A DNA stretch of 64,000 nt from an uncultured Bacteroidales bacterium (GTDB lineage Bacteria > Bacteroidota > Bacteroidia > Bacteroidales > UBA932): contig CAKVAS010000010.1 of the NCBI GenBank assembly GCA_934725015.1, positions 23,953-87,952 on the forward strand, written 5' to 3'. Each line of letters starts with the position of its first letter. Within the stretch, counting starts at the first letter, position 1. A program made the translations under genes and the position numbers. Positions 60,860-64,000 of this stretch are shown in pieces. Below the pieces are notes generated by a model. It did no database searches and was not told the origin of the DNA. It saw only the letters and a program-made list of their open reading frames with translations.

Positions 60860-60896
60860 AAAGTTTATGGCGGTAAACTTTATGGCCATAAACTTT
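60860..60896. repeat. 11-bp inverted repeat after the ATPase gene
   Basis: AAAGTTTATGG (60860-60870) and CCATAAACTTT (60886-60896) are perfect inverted copies with 15 bp between them; the loop holds a third related word, TAAACTTTATGG. It lies 23 bp after the stop codon of the ATPase gene. It could be a terminator stem or a protein-binding site. Confidence 0.7.
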
Positions 60897-60918
60897 CGCA
60901 AAAACATGAGGCGGCAGT

Positions 60919-62358
60919 TTATTTCGTCTCGTCGGTCACGACGAAAAGGTCATCGAGGACGATTTCATCATCGACTATGCCGGAATGCTTGTTTTTGAGG
61001 ACTCCGTATGTCGTGACCATGGTGACGCGGGGGCTGAGGCGGGTGCCTGTCGCGGTACGGAATATCGCCATTCTCTCGCGGAGCTTTTTCTCATACTCCC
61101 GGTCAATGACATACAATTCCTTTGAAAACTTCATTTCACAGAGGTTGATGTTTCTGTCCGCCCGCTCAATCACAAGGTCAATCTGGGTGTTGTCGTCCGG
61201 ATTTTTGCTTCGCCACGCACTCGCATCATTGAGAATGCGGTCGATGCCAAGGGCACGCTTCATCTCGTCGAGATGGACAAGGCACAGAAGTTCAAAGCTG
61301 AATCCCTGCCATGAAGAAACCTGCGGACTTGAGACAAGGTGAGTCCAGCGGTTCGGATCCTTCGTGTCCACACCGTCCACATATTTGTAGAAAAACAGCG
61401 TGTAGAAATCCTTAATCCTATAAATCGTGTTGTTCTTCGCATTGCCGTACTGCGAATACGGAAGTATGAAGTCGCACTGTTCCAAGTCCGAAAGCGTCTT
61501 GGTCAAGGCTGCGCCGCCGAGTTTCGTCCTCGCCGAAATCTCCTTGCGTGTGAACCCTTCCTTTCTCGTTGAGAGCATCCTTATCACAGAGACATAATTC
61601 TCCGGCCGTTTGAACAGGGTTGAGTACAACTCGCTATACTCAGTCCGCAGCATGGCGTGAGCATCAGAAAAGAAGAGCTCGTCAATATTCGAGAGCAGCG
61701 AAAGACGAGAATTGAGAAGCGTGAGATAAAAAGGAACCCCGCCCAATATCATATAGCACTGGGCAATCTGATAGCGGTCCCAATTGAAGTTATGTGCCTC
61801 CAGATATTGTTCAACCTCACGAAGGCGGAACGGACGCAGATAGATTTTCTGCGTCACACGGTTGAAAAGTCCGCCCTGATTGTGCAGAATCTTTTCTACA
61901 ATCCACGACGTAGCAGAGCCGCAGGCTATGAGAAGGATGTCGTCCCGCATTGCCGCCCAGCCGTTCCAGAAGTTTTCAAGCGCGGTAACAAAATTTGACT
62001 TTGGGGTGTCCATCCATGGCATCTCGTCCAGAAAGACCGTTTTTTTCCGACCTTTATCTATCGCCTCCAAGTGTTTTCTCAGGCAATCAAAGGCTTCATC
62101 CCAGTTTTTCAGTTCTGGAGCAAAGGCAGACTGAGAATACCGCTGCAGAGCCTTGGCAAATTCCTCCAGCTGCTGCGCTTTGGAGACATCATGTTTACCG
62201 ACATACGAGAAATCATAATGATCCTTGAAAAAACGGCGAATCAGAAAGGTCTTCCCGATGCGCCTGCGACCATACACGACAACGAACTCCGACCTGCCGG
62301 ATTCCATACAAGATTGTATCTTAGCCTGTTCCTTGTGCCTACCAATCAGACTATCCAT
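60919..62358 (-). CDS. AAA-type ATPase with C-terminal nuclease-like DUF234 domain
   Basis: A 479-residue protein of the large archaeal-type ATPase family (COG1672-like). ATG 62358 starts MDSLIGRHKEQAKIQSCM, the family's usual opening. Walker A GRRRIGKT is at 30-37; Walker B VFLDEMPWMD has Asp111-Glu112. A winged-helix region follows (about 275-330, GFTRKEISARTKLGGAALTKTLSDLE). The C-terminal DUF234 part (about 365-479) has the PD-(D/E)xK-like pattern QIDLVIERADRNINLCEMKFS. The family's role is unknown; defence, mobile-element or regulatory functions have been suggested. The gene is AT-richer than folD next to it and stands alone, with four alternating 14-bp inverted motifs directly before its start. 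Confidence 0.88.
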   Translation of the reverse strand: MDSLIGRHKEQAKIQSCMESGRSEFVVVYGRRRIGKTFLIRRFFKDHYDFSYVGKHDVSKAQQLEEFAKALQRYSQSAFAPELKNWDEAFDCLRKHLEAIDKGRKKTVFLDEMPWMDTPKSNFVTALENFWNGWAAMRDDILLIACGSATSWIVEKILHNQGGLFNRVTQKIYLRPFRLREVEQYLEAHNFNWDRYQIAQCYMILGGVPFYLTLLNSRLSLLSNIDELFFSDAHAMLRTEYSELYSTLFKRPENYVSVIRMLSTRKEGFTRKEISARTKLGGAALTKTLSDLEQCDFILPYSQYGNAKNNTIYRIKDFYTLFFYKYVDGVDTKDPNRWTHLVSSPQVSSWQGFSFELLCLVHLDEMKRALGIDRILNDASAWRSKNPDDNTQIDLVIERADRNINLCEMKFSKELYVIDREYEKKLRERMAIFRTATGTRLSPRVTMVTTYGVLKNKHSGIVDDEIVLDDLFVVTDETK

Positions 62359-62374
62359 AACCGAACCTAAAAAA

Positions 62375-62473
62375 ATAACTTGCCAAAAGTACAAAAAAAA
62401 ACGAGTTTTGGCAAGTTATTGTATTCGATAACTTGCCAAAACTATGCATTTCCGCCCAGTTTTGGCAAGTTAT
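62375..62473. promoter_or_regulatory. Four alternating copies of a 14-bp motif upstream of the ATPase gene
   Basis: ATAACTTGCCAAAA occurs at 62375-62388 and 62428-62441; its exact reverse complement TTTTGGCAAGTTAT occurs at 62406-62419 and 62460-62473. All four copies are perfect. Start-to-start distances are 31, 22 and 32 bp, close to 3, 2 and 3 helical turns. The array fills the whole gap between the ATPase start (17 bp away) and the end of folD. It is most likely an operator or a substrate for a DNA-binding protein. Confidence 0.85.
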
Positions 62474-62486
62474 TTCATACGAGAAT

Positions 62487-63335
62487 CTATTTCATACGGT
62501 TCAGGAAGCACTCCACGGTGTTTTCCATGAGGGAGCAGATTGTCATCGGCCCGACTCCGCCGGGTACGGGTGTGATGACGGAGGCCTTGGGGGCAACGGA
62601 GTCAAAATCGACGTCGCCTATGAGCTTGCCGGTTTCTGGATTGCGGCTGATGCCTACATCGATTACCACCACTCCGTCGGAGACCATGTCGGCGTTGACC
62701 AGGTGCGGGTGGCCGGTCGCCACCACAAGGATTTCGGCCTCACGGGTCACTGAAGGAAGATCAACGGTGTGGCTGTGGGCGATAGTGACGGTGGCGTTCT
62801 CGTTCATCAGGAGACGCGCGACCGGCATCCCGACAATGTTGCTCCGCCCGACCACGACGGCCCTCTTGCCCTCAATCTCCACGCCGGCGGCCTTAAGCAT
62901 CCGGATGATGCCCTTGGGGGTGCATGGAAGCGTGCATGGGCGGTTCTGGTAGAGGGCGGCAAGGTTGAGCGGATGGAAGCCGTCCACATCCTTTTCCTGC
63001 GCGATGGCCGCCACGACCTTACTTTCGCTGATGTGCTCCGGCAGGGGAAGCTGGACAAGTATGCCATCGACGCCGTTGTCGGCATTGAGTCCGGCGATGA
63101 GGTCGAGGAGTTCCTGCTCGGTAATCGTCACCGGACGGCGGATGGTGGTGTTGCGGATGCCGACAAGCGCCGAAGCCTTGGCCTTGCCGGCGACATAGGA
63201 CTCGCTCGCCGGGTCATTGCCGACGAGAACCACAACAAGATGCGGAACACGTCCGTATTTTTCCGGGAATCCCTTGACCTGCTCCGCGAGCTGCGCCTTT
63301 ATACTTGCTGACAAATCCTTTCCTGACAATACCAT
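62487..63335 (-). CDS. folD: Bifunctional methylene-THF dehydrogenase/cyclohydrolase FolD
   Basis: Interconverts 5,10-methylene-THF and 10-formyl-THF for one-carbon supply. ATG 63335 (MVLSGKDLSASIKAQL) was preferred over a longer frame reaching 63398 that would include the promoter. The 282 residues show PHLVVVLVGNDPASESYVAGKAKA with the catalytic Lys of YVAGK, GILVQLPLPEHI, DVDGFHPLN, PCTPKGI and the NADP site VVVGRSNIVGMPVARLL; the end PVPGGVGPMTICSLMENTV is typical. Normal length. Promoter at 63386-63393. Confidence 0.97.
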   Translation of the reverse strand: MVLSGKDLSASIKAQLAEQVKGFPEKYGRVPHLVVVLVGNDPASESYVAGKAKASALVGIRNTTIRRPVTITEQELLDLIAGLNADNGVDGILVQLPLPEHISESKVVAAIAQEKDVDGFHPLNLAALYQNRPCTLPCTPKGIIRMLKAAGVEIEGKRAVVVGRSNIVGMPVARLLMNENATVTIAHSHTVDLPSVTREAEILVVATGHPHLVNADMVSDGVVVIDVGISRNPETGKLIGDVDFDSVAPKASVITPVPGGVGPMTICSLMENTVECFLNRMK

Positions 63336-63385
63336 GCTCTTTCCTCCTGTAATTTTTAATCGTTGGAAATTTCCCCAAAGGGGCA

Positions 63386-63393
63386 CAAAGTTA
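63386..63393 (-). promoter_or_regulatory. -7 element of the folD promoter
   Basis: On the minus strand TAACTTTG fits TAnnTTTG, 50 bp before the folD ATG. The upstream region is A/T-rich without a clear TTTG at the usual distance. Confidence 0.6.
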
Positions 63394-63422
63394 CACAAAA
63401 TAAGAGTATAAAAAAACTAATT

Positions 63423-63503
63423 TGTCATTCCGAGCAAGGCGAGGAATCTTTGTGCGGGAAAGTTTCGCGGCGCAAAGATTTCTCACTGCGTTCGAAATGA
63501 CAG
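63423..63503. repeat. TCATTCCGAGC-type palindromic repeat, family C, copy 3
   Basis: TGTCATTCCGAGCAAGGCGA with GAGGAATCTTTG at the left is mirrored by AAAGATTTCTCACTGCGTTC with GAAATGACA at the right, forming an imperfect hairpin of about 80 bp between folD and the rRNA operon. This is the most complete copy in the window. Confidence 0.85.
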
Positions 63504-63530
63504 GACAAAGGGCGTTCGAATGAGTCAGAC

Positions 63531-63570
63531 AAAAAAAAGAACCCCGACTACATTGCTGTAATCGGGGTTC
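63531..63570 (-). terminator. Second rho-independent terminator (duplicate)
   Basis: On the minus strand the stem GAACCCCGATTACA/TGTAGTCGGGGTTC with loop GCAA is followed by a run of eight T (63538-63531). It is a copy of the terminator at 63721-63763, 193 bp away. Confidence 0.85.
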
Positions 63571-63598
63571 TCGAAGCGTGTCGACGACCTACTCTCCC
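63571..63598 (-). pseudogene. 5S rRNA 3'-end remnant
   Basis: 28 bp identical to the last bases of the 5S gene and its trailer (63764-63791) except for one change inside the terminal helix (GTGTCG for GTGGCG on the plus strand). It sits in front of the duplicated terminator exactly as in the intact copy. The rest of a 5S gene is missing; 63599-63720 between the two copies shows nothing I recognise. Confidence 0.8.
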
Positions 63599-63720
63599 CC
63601 TCCTTAAAATCCCCCTCCCGTCCCCCTTTCGTGGGGGAAGCCGTGCTCCATGCGCACCATCACACAGGCCGGCGCTCCGCTGTTCTCCGCACGGCGCTGA
63701 TGCGCCCTCACGACGTCGCG

Positions 63721-63763
63721 AAATAAAAAAAGAACCCCGACTACATTGCTGTAATCGGGGTTC
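63721..63763 (-). terminator. Rho-independent terminator of the rRNA operon
   Basis: On the minus strand a stem GAACCCCGATTACA pairs with TGTAGTCGGGGTTC around loop GCAA (one A/C mismatch), followed by a T-rich tract (63731-63721). It lies 7 bp after the 5S gene. Confidence 0.9.
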
Positions 63764-63769
63764 TCGAAG

Positions 63770-63881
63770 CGTGGCGACGACCTACTCTCCCACATGGTGG
63801 TGCAGTACCATCGGCGCGGCCGGGCTTAACTTCTCAGTTCGGGATGGGATGAGGTGGTGCCCCGGCGCTTTAACCGCCACA
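63770..63881 (-). rRNA. rrf: 5S ribosomal RNA
   Basis: About 112 nt on the minus strand. The terminal helix pairs GTGGCG (5' end) with CGCCAC (3' end). Conserved internal parts include CCCATCCCGAACTGAGAAG, TTAAGCCCGGCCGCGCCGA and GGGAGAGTAGGTCGTCGCC, which follow the Bacteroidota 5S pattern. Ends are placed by the helix and may be off by a few bases. It lies about 45 nt after the 23S gene, with no tRNA in between. Confidence 0.95.
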
Positions 63882-63924
63882 GTATGTTTCTGAGAGAAAT
63901 CGCGAGGCAAATAACCATTCTTCT

Positions 63925-64000
63925 AAAGGTTTCGGGCAATTAGTACAGGTCAGCTTTGACATCGCTGTCTTTACACTTCCTGCCTATCGACGTGGTAGTC
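63925..64000 (-). rRNA. rrl: 23S ribosomal RNA, 3' end only
   Basis: On the minus strand GACTACCACGTCGATAGGCA, then AGTGTAAAGACAGCGATG, then GCTGACCTGTACTAATTGCC is the standard end of 23S rRNA (the E. coli counterpart reads GACGTTGATAGGC...GGTACTAATG). The gene continues past the window edge; the exact 3' end near 63925 is estimated. Confidence 0.93.

Larger units (their letters stand above)
60592..60918. other. Intergenic region upstream of the lipoprotein operon
   Basis: This 327-bp stretch holds no gene that I can support. It contains the promoter at 60614-60621 and, near its right end, the inverted repeat at 60860-60896 just past the 3' end of the ATPase gene. The part from 60650 to 60855 shows no structure I recognise. 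Confidence 0.6.

Noticed and set aside
62375..62473. CRISPR array
   Set aside because: The 14-bp units alternate in orientation, there are only four, and the intervening segments are 8-18 bp, so neither repeats nor spacers fit.
63882..63924. tRNA gene in the 23S-5S spacer
   Set aside because: The spacer is only about 43 nt. I also saw no tRNA-like cloverleaf in the other intergenic regions of the window.

Overview
The window is a 64 kb piece of a Bacteroidota (Bacteroidales) chromosome. The evidence is the SusC/SusD pair, the many outer-membrane lipoproteins, promoters of the TTTG...TAnnTTTG type with few clear Shine-Dalgarno sequences, and the standard Bacteroidota order of the dcw cell-wall cluster. 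The core genes are GC-rich, which recalls high-GC gut lineages such as Rikenellaceae or Cryptobacteroides-like groups; this placement is inference. An rRNA operon end (5S and the 3' end of 23S, minus strand) closes the right side.

Layout. 1-3.8 kb: a GH89 alpha-N-acetylglucosaminidase cut by the window edge, with a membrane TPR/HTH regulator upstream (minus). 3.9-8.7 kb: rimP-nusA-infB operon (minus). 8.9-12.7 kb: lipid A genes lpxD, lpxC, lpxA and a WbqC-family gene (plus). 12.8-18.1 kb: a type III-like restriction-modification pair in the order res-mod plus an AT-rich orphan gene. 18.1-20.5 kb: a Fic protein and an M23 endopeptidase lipoprotein (minus). 20.7-37.1 kb: the complete dcw cluster mraZ-rsmH-ftsL-ftsI-murE-mraY-murD-ftsW-murG-murC-ftsQ-ftsA-ftsZ (plus). 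37.1-39.2 kb: a HindVP-type restriction endonuclease and C5 methyltransferase directly behind ftsZ (minus). 39.2-42.5 kb: an S41 protease (minus), then rdgB and recO (plus). 42.6-60.6 kb: a ten-gene minus-strand operon of surface lipoproteins with a SusC/SusD transporter and a subtilase. 60.9-62.4 kb: an ATPase with a nuclease-like tail, preceded by four alternating copies of a 14-bp inverted motif. 62.5-63.3 kb: folD. 63.4-64 kb: palindromic repeat, duplicated terminator and 5S fragment, 5S rRNA, 23S 3' end.

How it works together. Most of the left 42 kb is envelope construction: lipid A, peptidoglycan precursors, divisome and an endopeptidase that shares an intergenic region with mraZ. The large lipoprotein operon has a surface protease beside a SusCD importer and no glycan-degrading enzyme, so a peptide- or protein-harvesting role is more likely than glycan use. 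Two AT-richer restriction-modification modules and the Fic gene look acquired.

The most unusual signals are non-coding. Three families of interspersed repeats occur. One folds into a long hairpin with compensatory changes and sits in sense orientation right after infB, lpxA and mraY. One lies just before the start codons of lpxC, the M23 peptidase, murG and rdgB. One is the TCATTCCGAGC-type palindrome, a copy of which supplies the last codons of murG. Four TGGAA boxes at exact 10-bp spacing upstream of mraZ look like its operator.
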